A stretch of 64,000 nucleotides of DNA from an uncultured Saprospiraceae bacterium (GTDB lineage Bacteria > Bacteroidota > Bacteroidia > Chitinophagales > Saprospiraceae): contig CALMSO010000046.1 in NCBI GenBank assembly GCA_937872385.1, forward strand, positions 1 to 64,000, in the 5' to 3' direction. The notes under the pieces were generated by a model. It was not told the origin of the DNA. It was given only the letters and a program-made list of their open reading frames with translations, and ran no database searches. Positions 52,365 through 60,463 of the stretch are shown piece after piece (position 1 is the stretch's first letter; each line of letters opens with the position of its first letter). A program made the position numbers and the translations under genes.

Positions 52365-53375
52365 TTACTTCTTTTGCAAAAATGCTGCCACTCGTTCCAT
52401 CGCGTTATTGCGCACATTGAGATAATAAAAATTGAAATCAGCGATGTGATAATTCGGATTTTTTAATAAAAAACTGCCCGGAAACTTAGGCCGCTCCAGC
52501 CAAAGCAAACCGTCGTGTACCTGTGCCTCGGCTAATTGTGGATACACCTTGTCGAATTTGCGCAGCACCGCGCCATGATTGAGTGAGCGCTCCGCCGGAT
52601 CTGTGCTTGAAGTCCAAGTCAACGGATTGACAACCACGAGATTGTTATCTGGCTGATGTATTCTCGGATAGTACCCCCGCCGATAAGCGCGCCACGCCAC
52701 GAAACACCCCGTAGCATTAGGGCTGTTGCAGGGTTGTAAATGTTGGAAATAATCGCCTTCCACTGGGATGCCGATGAGATAGGCCGCTACCAACTGCACG
52801 GCTAAAGGCTTGTCGTCAAAATATTCGCGCAGCAGGCGCTTGCTATGCGTAGTGCCTTGGCTATGCGAAGCGATAATAATAGGACGTCCGTTATTATAAT
52901 TAGCTAAATAATATTCAAAAGCATTTTTTACATCTGCATAAGCGCGGTCGAACACTTCCTTTTGCAAGTCCTTGTCTTCCATATAATAAGCGCTCAGATG
53001 CGCCTGCCGATAGCGCGGTGCATACACCCGCCCGGCACCATTGAAAATGCTGGCCTGATATAAAATCGTACTTTCGTCCACTTTCTTATTAAGTTGAGCA
53101 TTATCAATAGGTCCGTTCCAAGGCTGGTCGCCGCGTTTGCCGCTATAAATGGTCGGATGCAGAAAAAATACATCCGCTTCGGCGGTTGCTTGATTGTCTG
53201 GAATCGTATCGGCCGGAGTTCTGTCGGCATTGTCCACTTTGGAAGGCAGGGCAGCCCAATGGTCGGGATTGGCATAGTCGGGCGGGCGCGGAACGCCGCT
53301 GTCGCTGATGGCAAATTTGGACGTAGAACAAGCTCCCAGCAAAAGGAAGGCAAAAAACAGGTGGAAATATTTCAT
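52365..53375 (-). CDS. DUF3089 lipoprotein (alpha/beta-hydrolase fold)
   Basis: A 336-residue predicted lipoprotein (MKYFHLFFAFLLLGACSTS, lipobox LLGAC). The mature part matches DUF3089: ADVFFLHPTIYSGKRGDQPW, ILYQASIFNGAGRVYAPRYR, AFEYYLANYNNGRPIIIASH with the nucleophile elbow SHSQG, and a C-terminal DGLLWLERPKFPGSF. Ser in HSQGTTH, with acid and His further on, makes a hydrolase likely; no substrate is known for the family. The longer in-frame start adds only an extra short N terminus. It is divergent from the small secreted protein at 53468. Confidence 0.85.
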   Translation of the reverse strand: MKYFHLFFAFLLLGACSTSKFAISDSGVPRPPDYANPDHWAALPSKVDNADRTPADTIPDNQATAEADVFFLHPTIYSGKRGDQPWNGPIDNAQLNKKVDESTILYQASIFNGAGRVYAPRYRQAHLSAYYMEDKDLQKEVFDRAYADVKNAFEYYLANYNNGRPIIIASHSQGTTHSKRLLREYFDDKPLAVQLVAAYLIGIPVEGDYFQHLQPCNSPNATGCFVAWRAYRRGYYPRIHQPDNNLVVVNPLTWTSSTDPAERSLNHGAVLRKFDKVYPQLAEAQVHDGLLWLERPKFPGSFLLKNPNYHIADFNFYYLNVRNNAMERVAAFLQKK

Positions 53376-53467
53376 TTTTTTGTAAAATTGGTTTTGTAAA
53401 TATTTTAACAACTGTTGAGGGACAAGGTTGATGCATTACAACCACCACAACCAACCATTTTTCAATT

Positions 53468-54004
53468 ATGAAACGTATTCATTGCATTCTATGGATTGCT
53501 TTGTTGAGCTTAGTCGGGCAGCCTTTGGCCGCGCAGGATTACAGCAAGGACGCCGAAACCATTGAAGGTGTAATGGCGGCCATTCTCGACGTGATTTCCG
53601 GGCCAGCGGGCCGCACCGTTGACTGGGACCACTTTCGCTATTTGTTTCGCGGCGACGCGCCCCTGCACATTCGTGCCAAACGCAACGACGCCCTGACCAT
53701 CTTAGCCACCTCTGTGGAAGGTTATGTAAAAGACATTGGCCCGCGGATTGCCTCCCAAGATTTTTTTGAAAGCATTGGCAGCCTAACCATTGATCAATAC
53801 GCCGACATCGCGCAGGTGTTCATGGTGTATGAAGCGCGCCGCAGCCCAGCCGGCGAGCCTTTTGACCGAGGTATCAACAGCTTTCAACTCATCTACGACG
53901 AGGGACGCTGGTGGATTATCAGCCTGATGTGGCAAGCCGAATCTACCGGAGTGCCCATCCCTGCTCGCTATTTGAAAAAGACGCGCAAGCAGCGACGCGG
54001 TTGA
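53468..54004 (+). CDS. secreted NTF2-like (SnoaL-type) protein
   Basis: A 178-residue protein with signal peptide MKRIHCILWIALLSLVGQPL (cut near AAAQ). The mature part has the NTF2-like cone-fold pattern: an N-terminal helix (DAETIEGVMAAILDVISG), a DHFRYLF helix, then strands IAQVFMVYEARRSP, INSFQLIYDEGRWWIISLMW and a basic tail (KKTRKQRRG). No catalytic residues can be assigned. It belongs to a type common in exported Bacteroidota proteins of unknown role. It is followed by a hairpin shared with the convergent M16 gene. Confidence 0.75.
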   Translation: MKRIHCILWIALLSLVGQPLAAQDYSKDAETIEGVMAAILDVISGPAGRTVDWDHFRYLFRGDAPLHIRAKRNDALTILATSVEGYVKDIGPRIASQDFFESIGSLTIDQYADIAQVFMVYEARRSPAGEPFDRGINSFQLIYDEGRWWIISLMWQAESTGVPIPARYLKKTRKQRRG

Positions 54005-54028
54005 TGTCCTGTTTTTTTGCTATACGAA

Positions 54029-54060
54029 AAGTGTCAGGCTGTTTTACCAACCTGACACTT
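54029..54060. terminator. hairpin between convergent genes
   Basis: Perfect 10-bp stem AAGTGTCAGG / CCTGACACTT (54029-54038 with 54051-54060) around a 12-base loop. TTTTC follows on the minus strand. It lies between the secreted NTF2-like gene and the stop of the M16 peptidase gene, and probably serves both directions. Confidence 0.6.
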
Positions 54061-54106
54061 GTACCCAAAAGCAAAGACGCGCAACCCGATGGGCGGGTTT
54101 TACGAC

Positions 54107-56875
54107 TTATGGCTTGGCTTTTTTGGTGTCCTGTATAGGGTTGCCATCGGCATCAATAATGATAATCTCCTTAAAACCAAGCTCTTGCAAGCCCGGAAGT
54201 ATCTTACCCTGATCACCAACGACTAAGAAAGTAAGCTCATCTGGGCGCACCAATTTTCGGCTGACCTGACGCACTTCTTCCAAGGACAGATTGCGCACTT
54301 TGCTATCATAAGTCTGATAATAATTGTCGGGCAGCCCATATTTCACTTGGGTAACCAAAGAGCTGAGCACTGCGGCGCTGGTTTCCCATTGGCCAGGCAA
54401 TTGCAAAATGGTATTTTGCGTTGTTTTTTCAAATTCCTCTTTCGTCACGGGGTTGTCGCCTACGTAGCCGGTCAGTTCCTTGATGATTTCCTCGACAGAT
54501 TCCTTTGTTTTGTCGGTTTGTACGGGTGCGTACGTGATGAGCGGGCGGTTGCCTTTGGCTTCATTCACAAAAGTGAACGCCCCATAAGACCAGTGTTTGT
54601 CTTCGCGCAGGTTCATGTTGACACGAGAGGTAAACTCGCCGCCCAGCACATTGATAGCTGTTGTTTTGGCAATTTCCGATATTTTCCCGTAAGGGTCAAT
54701 CAAATGGCCGGCAATGACGACTGACTGCTGCGCTTCGGGCCGATCCATCAGGTACAGCTTGCCCTTGATTTCGTTGGCGCTTTTGGCGGCGGCGATGTTT
54801 TTCTTCGGCGTGTTGCCTTTTTGCCAACTGTTGAAACGTTGCTCCAACTTGGGCAGCAGCTCCTCCATGCTGATATCGCCTACTACCACTAAGGTAGCAT
54901 TGTTAGGTTTAATCCAAGTGTTATAATACTGCACGAGGTCCTCGCGGGTCATGTTTTGCACGCTCTCCTCAAAGCCGGTGCCCGGTGTGCTGTAGGGATG
55001 CCCTGCCCCGAAGAAAATTTTGGGCATAGCCCGAAACGCCATGGATACCGGATTGGCTTTTTCGCGCTGAATCTGTGCGATCCGTTGGTTTTTCTGCCGG
55101 TCGAATTCGTCCTTTGGAAATGCTGGATTGAGAATAACATCGGCAAAGAGATCGAGGCTGGCATCGAGGCTGGGCTTGAGCGTATTCATAGAGACGTAGG
55201 AAGCGTCCAAGTCGGCACCAGTACCCAGCGAAGCGCCCAGCACTTGCAGTTGTTCATTGATTTCGAGGGTATTACGGGTTTTGGTTCCCTCATCCATCAT
55301 ATTCATAGCTAAGGTAGCTGTGCCCGGCTTACCGGTATAATCAGCCGAATACCCTGCGTCAAAGACCATATTCATAGCTACAGTTGGTACTCCGGCGCGC
55401 GGGGCCAGCACTACCTGCATCCCGTTTTTGAGGGTTGCCTTGCGAATGGACGGAAACTGTGCGGCGGCGGGTTCGCCTACTGGCGGCAGCCCTTTGCTGC
55501 GATCTACGGTGGTGGGCGTAGTTTTGAAATCGGGGAAAGGCGTGCAGATCTGCGTGTATTTACCTTGTATAAGCCATTTCTGAGCGGCCTGCCGAACATC
55601 TTCGGGCGTGGCTTCGGCCACCCATTGCAATACTTTTTTGTAATAATCGGGGCTCCGGCCATAGACTTCATTTTCGGCTAAGATGTCGGATTTGCCGCCA
55701 AAGCCGCCGATGCGCTCTAATCCTTTTACAAAATTGGCAAAATACTGTGCCTTCATGCGATCCAGTTCTTCTGCGGTGGGGCCGTTTTTGATAAACGCTG
55801 CCAAAATGTCGTTGATGGTTTGCTCCACGACTTCTACTTCGTATCCCGACTTCACATTTACTTGTAGAATGACATTGCCGGAGATTTCCTTTGGCCAAAC
55901 AAAGGCATTGGCAATACTGGCGGTTTGGTCTTCATATACCAATTTTTTATACAAACGCGAATTTTTACCGCTCGACAATACATCGGTAGCTAAGTCCAGC
56001 ATCACGGCTTCGCGGGTGCCCCACTGCGGGGTATTCCACACCTGCACAATGCGCGCCTCTGGCACCCGATCCTGATAGGTTTCGCGGATATCGTTGGTGC
56101 GCACAGGGATGTTCACTGCCGGGCGCGTCAGGGCTGGCCCCGAAGGGATATCGCCAAAATATTGCTGCACTTTGCGGTAAGCTTCGTCGGCTTTAATGGC
56201 TCCGGCCACCACCACCACCGCATTGGCAGCACCGTAGTAGGTTTTGAACCACTCCTGCACGTCTTCGAGCGAGGCGGCGTTGAGGTCTTCCATTTCGCCA
56301 ATGACCGTCCAGGAGTAAGGATGACCCGGCGGGTACATGGCTTTGGTGATGAGGTCCCATTGTTTGCCGTAAGGCTGATTTTCGCCTTGGCGTTTTTCAT
56401 TTTGTACTACGCCGCGCTGCTCGTCGAGTTTGGCTTGGTCAATAGCGCCCAGCAAATGCCCCATCCGGTCGGATTCAAGAAACAGCACCTGGTCAAAAGC
56501 TGCTACGGGCACGTTTTGGAAGTAGTTGGTGCGGTCGTTATTGGTCGTGCCGTTTAGGTCGGTGCCACCAATTTTTTCTAATGCTTGGAAATAGTCGTCA
56601 TTGAAATTTTCGCTACCATTGAACATCAGGTGCTCGAACAGGTGTGCGAAACCGCTTTTGCCGAGTTTTTCATTTTTGGAACCCACATGATACCATACAT
56701 TCACGGCTACGATAGGCGCTTTGTGGTCTTCGTGTACAATGAGTCGCAGACCATTTTCTAATACATACTTTTGGTAAGGAATGTCAATATCGGCGGGGTT
56801 GAAGGCCGGTTTGCTTTGCGCGAATGTTATTACATTGCAGCATAAAGCGATGAATAAAACGGGTAAATACTTCAT
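54107..56875 (-). CDS. M16 family peptidase (insulinase/pitrilysin type), two-domain
   Basis: A 922-residue exported zinc peptidase. Signal peptide MKYLPVLFIALCCNVITFAQ is followed by an M16 catalytic domain with the inverted zinc motif HLFEH (His78, Glu81, His82) in SGFAHLFEHLMFNGSENF and the downstream GTTNNDRTNYFQNVP, then a C-terminal non-catalytic M16 half beginning near residue 520 (ATLKNGMQVVLAPRAGVPTV). No HxxEH is seen in the second half, as expected. It probably degrades peptides in the periplasm. The ATG at 56875 sits exactly at the signal peptide. Confidence 0.93.
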   Translation of the reverse strand: MKYLPVLFIALCCNVITFAQSKPAFNPADIDIPYQKYVLENGLRLIVHEDHKAPIVAVNVWYHVGSKNEKLGKSGFAHLFEHLMFNGSENFNDDYFQALEKIGGTDLNGTTNNDRTNYFQNVPVAAFDQVLFLESDRMGHLLGAIDQAKLDEQRGVVQNEKRQGENQPYGKQWDLITKAMYPPGHPYSWTVIGEMEDLNAASLEDVQEWFKTYYGAANAVVVVAGAIKADEAYRKVQQYFGDIPSGPALTRPAVNIPVRTNDIRETYQDRVPEARIVQVWNTPQWGTREAVMLDLATDVLSSGKNSRLYKKLVYEDQTASIANAFVWPKEISGNVILQVNVKSGYEVEVVEQTINDILAAFIKNGPTAEELDRMKAQYFANFVKGLERIGGFGGKSDILAENEVYGRSPDYYKKVLQWVAEATPEDVRQAAQKWLIQGKYTQICTPFPDFKTTPTTVDRSKGLPPVGEPAAAQFPSIRKATLKNGMQVVLAPRAGVPTVAMNMVFDAGYSADYTGKPGTATLAMNMMDEGTKTRNTLEINEQLQVLGASLGTGADLDASYVSMNTLKPSLDASLDLFADVILNPAFPKDEFDRQKNQRIAQIQREKANPVSMAFRAMPKIFFGAGHPYSTPGTGFEESVQNMTREDLVQYYNTWIKPNNATLVVVGDISMEELLPKLEQRFNSWQKGNTPKKNIAAAKSANEIKGKLYLMDRPEAQQSVVIAGHLIDPYGKISEIAKTTAINVLGGEFTSRVNMNLREDKHWSYGAFTFVNEAKGNRPLITYAPVQTDKTKESVEEIIKELTGYVGDNPVTKEEFEKTTQNTILQLPGQWETSAAVLSSLVTQVKYGLPDNYYQTYDSKVRNLSLEEVRQVSRKLVRPDELTFLVVGDQGKILPGLQELGFKEIIIIDADGNPIQDTKKAKP

Positions 56876-57133
56876 AATTGAATGGTGTTTGATTAAAAAA
56901 AACGGGCATGATTTCCTGTGGAAAACCGATAGCTTTCTACTTGTGAACGATGAGAAAATTAGGCAAATTGTCGGAGACATGGAAAGATATTACCCTGGTA
57001 TTCTACGAAAAGGGCTTTTTGCTCGATAAAACAAGTATAAAAAAGGATAGGCGGTGCGGAGGAAAGACAAAAATTGGTATGCAGATAGCTTCAAAGACAA
57101 AATTCTAGAAAAAGCAATTGATAGTACCGGTGC

Positions 57134-57445
57134 TTACTTGCGCGTCATTTTTTGTGCAATGGAGTTGATTGCAGCGATGCGCCGGTGGTTGATACAGTAC
57201 TTATTTTCGTAAAGTGTGCTGCGCAATTGCACGACGCCGGTCTGGAGCAGCAAGTCCAGCAGGGTTTCAAGCGTTGCTACGTCGTAGCCCGTGTGCACGA
57301 TCAAGTCGGTGAGGCCCGCTTCTGTGTGTTTGGTCAAATACGCTATGATGGGGATGTTTTCGGGTAGCGTGAGCGTTTCGAGTATAAATACGGACTGGTC
57401 AAGCGCGTCCGTGCGCCTTGTGATTATAGTGTTCCAAGTGTTCAT
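57134..57445 (-). CDS. putative winged helix-turn-helix protein
   Basis: A 103-residue cytoplasmic protein. The segment LTDLIVHTGYDVATLETLLDLLLQTGVVQL has the pattern of a helix-turn-helix, with the wing in LRSTLYENKYCINHRRIAAI (shown in part), as in ArsR-type regulators. No metal site is evident. It lies alone in a 700-base region between the M16 gene and the papain-like gene, so its target is not indicated. The following 236 bases up to 57682 hold no gene. Confidence 0.55.
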   Translation of the reverse strand: MNTWNTIITRRTDALDQSVFILETLTLPENIPIIAYLTKHTEAGLTDLIVHTGYDVATLETLLDLLLQTGVVQLRSTLYENKYCINHRRIAAINSIAQKMTRK

Positions 57446-57681
57446 GGGTAAAAATTGATTATGTACAATAAAATAATTTCAAAGTTAGCACAATAATTTG
57501 ATTTGTCCAACAAAAAAATTACGGAATCGCAAGCCGAGCTACAAAAAGAAACCCGCCAATTGTAAAGTGCAAAAATGTTGGTCTGAATATTGAAAATTGC
57601 CTATTTTCAACCCCCGGAAAGTAGTGTGCAAATGCATGGTTTGGCGAATGTTGTAGCATAGCAAACAAAACCTAATCGTAT

Positions 57682-59229
57682 ATGGCAATCCGAATGGAAA
57701 AAGACCCGCAGCAGTCGGGCGATGGCAAAAGGCCAGCAGCTGGCAGTGGGGGTAGCGGCTTATTGAAACTGCTACCTTTCATTCTCCTTTTCGTATTCAA
57801 ACGCCCGAAGCTCATTATCCCGCTGCTCATTGTAGGGGCGGTTTGGTACTTCTTCTTCGGCGGGCAAGAGCTGCTCAGTGGCGGCTACGAACAAGAAAGC
57901 AACTACGAACAGTTTTCGCTGGGAGCTTCGCTGAGTGAGGAAAAATTTGACCAAGCCCAAGTCTTTGAGCCATTGGCTTACGGCTACAGCGGCAATCGGC
58001 TGCCGGCCTCGGTTTCGCTATTGCAATATGCGCCGCGGCGCCTGCACCAGGGGCAGCAGGGTTCTTGTGTGGGCTGGGCCAGTGCCTATGCCGCCCAGAC
58101 GATCCTGCAAGCCAGCGCCACCAAGCAAGACCCCAACCAGCTCGCTTTCAGCCCGTCGTATTTGTACAATCAGATTGCCCTGCGCGGCTGCGAAGGTGCC
58201 TATATGCTCGACGCCATGCAAGCTATGTCTCAAAACGGCGCGGTGCCTTTTCAGCAATTTCGCTACGATGAGCGCGACTGCTCGCGTGCGCCCGGCAGCC
58301 AACAATTGGAGTTGGGCCGGCGCTTCCGCATCAGAGGCTACAACCGGCTTACATTGGGTGCCAGCAATTACAAACCCGACCTGCTCGCCATCAAGCAAAA
58401 CATTGCGCAAGGCGCACCGGTGGTCATCGGTATGATGGTGGGCGGTACGTTCATGAGCCGCATGGTGGGGCAGAAAATGTGGAGTCCGACGCAAAGCGAC
58501 TACGGAATGCGCGGCTTTGGCGGCCATGCTATGTGCTTGATTGGCTACGACGACAAGCTGGAGGGCGGCGCTTTTCAGATTATGAATAGCTGGGGCGACG
58601 ACTGGGGCGACCGGGGCGTGTGCTGGGTACGCTACCGCGATTTCGAACATTTTACTAAAGAAGCATACGGTCTGCACCCGGTGCGCCCGGCTGACCCGGC
58701 AGAAGCCAACAAAATGAAGGTAGAATTTGGCTTGTACGACGTAGCCAGCCAGAGCATCATTGCACTCAACAAACGCGAGGATATTTCCTTTCGTACCGTA
58801 AAGCCGATTCGCAAGTCGGATCGCTTCAAGGTGCTGTTTGCCAATTCTATCGAATGCTACACCTACATCTTCGGGCAGGAAGCCGATGGCTCCAGTTATG
58901 TGCTCTTCCCCTACACCGAAAAGCATTCGCCCTACTGCGGCATCACGGGCACGCGCCTATTTCCCAAAGATTATTCTATGACGCCCGACGACGTAGGCAA
59001 TCGGGATTTTATAGCCATTGTAGTTTCTAAAACGGAGTTGGATTACCGAGCGCTCAATCAAGCCATCAACCGCAGCAATCAGAACACTTATGCTGGCAAA
59101 CTGAAAGCGGCACTCGCCAATCAGCGCATCACCGAAGTGCAGTTTCAGGCGGGGCGTACCATTGCTTTCGAGGCAAAAACGGATAGCAAAACGGCGGTGG
59201 GCATGGTCATTGAAATTGATAAGCAGTGA
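57682..59229 (+). CDS. membrane-anchored C1 (papain-like) cysteine peptidase with DUF4384 domain
   Basis: A 515-residue protein. Near the N terminus two membrane helices (LLKLLPFILLFVFKRPK, LIIPLLIVGAVWYFFFGG) anchor it. The papain domain (about 95-330) has Gln and Cys in HQGQQGSCVGWASAYA (Cys about residue 129), a histidine in GFGGHAMCLIGYDD (about 282) and the asparagine in NSWGDDWGDRG (about 301), so the triad is intact. A DUF4384-type domain follows (about 345-470, LYDVASQSIIALNKREDISF, SSYVLFPYTEKHSPYCG), which elsewhere is often attached to caspase-like domains. The peptidase probably lies outside the cytoplasm on the membrane, but topology is not certain. It is transcribed alone. Confidence 0.88.
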   Translation: MAIRMEKDPQQSGDGKRPAAGSGGSGLLKLLPFILLFVFKRPKLIIPLLIVGAVWYFFFGGQELLSGGYEQESNYEQFSLGASLSEEKFDQAQVFEPLAYGYSGNRLPASVSLLQYAPRRLHQGQQGSCVGWASAYAAQTILQASATKQDPNQLAFSPSYLYNQIALRGCEGAYMLDAMQAMSQNGAVPFQQFRYDERDCSRAPGSQQLELGRRFRIRGYNRLTLGASNYKPDLLAIKQNIAQGAPVVIGMMVGGTFMSRMVGQKMWSPTQSDYGMRGFGGHAMCLIGYDDKLEGGAFQIMNSWGDDWGDRGVCWVRYRDFEHFTKEAYGLHPVRPADPAEANKMKVEFGLYDVASQSIIALNKREDISFRTVKPIRKSDRFKVLFANSIECYTYIFGQEADGSSYVLFPYTEKHSPYCGITGTRLFPKDYSMTPDDVGNRDFIAIVVSKTELDYRALNQAINRSNQNTYAGKLKAALANQRITEVQFQAGRTIAFEAKTDSKTAVGMVIEIDKQ

Positions 59230-59231
59230 TT

Positions 59232-59460
59232 AGAGGGGTTTAGAGGTTTAGAGGGGTTTAGAGGGGTTTAGAAGGGTTTAGAGGGGTTTAAAAGTTGAGA
59301 GGTTTATAAAAGTTGAATGGGGTGATAGGGGAATGGGGGAAAAGCAAACAGCAAACAGCGAAAAGCAAACAGCGAAAAGCAAACAGCGAACAGCGAACAG
59401 CAAACAATGTCTCGTACTGAAGTCTGGCATCTGACATCTAAAAATCTGGCATCTATTTGA
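59232..59460 (-). repeat. composite intergenic repeat, reverse orientation
   Basis: On the plus strand: six GGTTTAGAGG-type units (59232-59290), AAAGTTGAATGGGGTGATAG, GGGAATGGGGGAAAAG, nine 7-base units CAAACAG, CGAACAG or CGAAAAG (59346-59408), then TGTCTCGTACTGAAGTCTGG, CATCTGACATC and AATCTGGCATCT. Read on the minus strand this is the same module order as at 23775-24050. It fills the whole gap between the papain-like gene and convergent rluF. Confidence 0.9.
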
Positions 59461-59461
59461 T

Positions 59462-60199
59462 TTAGGCGGTTTTCTTAGAATCCTTTAGAGTGTCGTGCAA
59501 ATGCCGAATTTCTTTTTGGGTGAGCAGGCGCCACTGGCCGGGCTTGAGCTGGCCGAGTTGTATGTCCATGATGCGAATGCGTTTGAGCGCGGTGACTTCG
59601 TAGCCGAGGTAGTTGCACATGCGCCGGATTTGCCGGTTCAACCCCTGCGTCAATACGATACGGAAGGTGTGTTTGCCGAGTCTTTCGACAGTGCAAGGCT
59701 GCGTGACCGTGTCGAGCACAGGTACCCCAGCCGACATTTGCGTGACGAAATTTTTAGTAATTGCCTGATTCACGCTCACAATATATTCTTTTTCATGTCG
59801 GTTGCCAGCTCGCAATATTTTATTGACAATATTACCGTCATTGGTCAACAAAATCAGCCCTTCGGAAGGTTTGTCGAGCCGCCCGATTGGAAAAATCCGC
59901 TCCGGATAATTGACATAATCAATGATATTATTTTTAATATTTTGCTCGGTTGTGCACACGATACCTACTGGTTTGTACAGCGCAAGATACACCGGCCGGG
60001 GCTTGTCGCTTTCGCCAATCGGGGCACCGTCCAACAGCACTTCATCGCCGGGTGCTACGCGGTTGCCAAGGCGCGCGGGTACGCCGTTGAGTAACACCCG
60101 CCCCTCGGCTATGAGTTTATCCGCCTCCCGACGCGAGCAGCGTCCGGTATCGCTGATGTACTTGTTCAAACTGATTGTTTGCTCGTGTTGCTCTGACAT
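59462..60199 (-). CDS. rluF: rRNA pseudouridine synthase (RluF type)
   Basis: Isomerises a uridine to pseudouridine in 23S rRNA (position 2604 in E. coli for RluF). The 245-residue protein has an N-terminal S4 RNA-binding domain (SLNKYISDTGRCSRREADKL, EGRVLLNG) and the RsuA-type catalytic domain: YLALYKPVGIVCTT, PIGRLDKPSEGLILLTNDG with the catalytic Asp, HEKEYIVSVNQAI, and GLNRQIRRMCNYLGYEVTAL. RluB and RluF are hard to separate; the motif TTEQNIKNNIIDYVNYPERI favours RluF. Its stop abuts the composite repeat. Confidence 0.88.
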   Translation of the reverse strand: MSEQHEQTISLNKYISDTGRCSRREADKLIAEGRVLLNGVPARLGNRVAPGDEVLLDGAPIGESDKPRPVYLALYKPVGIVCTTEQNIKNNIIDYVNYPERIFPIGRLDKPSEGLILLTNDGNIVNKILRAGNRHEKEYIVSVNQAITKNFVTQMSAGVPVLDTVTQPCTVERLGKHTFRIVLTQGLNRQIRRMCNYLGYEVTALKRIRIMDIQLGQLKPGQWRLLTQKEIRHLHDTLKDSKKTA

Positions 60200-60316
60200 T
60201 TACTACGTATTGAATAATTTTGCAAAGGTAGGGATTTGCCTGGAAGTCCGCTCAAAAAATAATGGTATAATGTGCTGCTAATGGTGAGCAGGTTTATTAT
60301 TGGGCTGCTTAAATAA

Positions 60317-60335
60317 TGTTATTTGTTATTGGGGC
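60317..60335 (+). repeat. GTTATTTGTTA..GGGGC module, left of the AT-rich gene
   Basis: TGTTATTTGTTATTGGGGC. The same module occurs at 62115-62133 (ATTGTTTGTTAATTGGGGC), 52206-52227 and, reversed, near 24010-24046 and 29461-29490. The remaining bases of the gaps 60200-60463 and 61910-62171 hold no gene; the latter also has an ATTGATAATCAAT palindrome near 61996 and a GCCCCgttGGGG hairpin near 62053. Confidence 0.6.
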
Positions 60336-60463
60336 GGGTGTCTATACAATTGACAATCAGTTATTTATTGTTTTTGTTTAAAATAATGATGCATAGTGCT
60401 AAACTAACCTGTTTATTACACCTAAAAACCAAAATTATTACAATACCAAAATTATCTCTGAAA

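Noticed and set aside
58018..58926. Long (302-codon) minus-strand frame opposite the papain gene
   Set aside because: It mirrors the papain coding sequence in GC-rich DNA, is rich in His, Arg and Ala, and has no family match.
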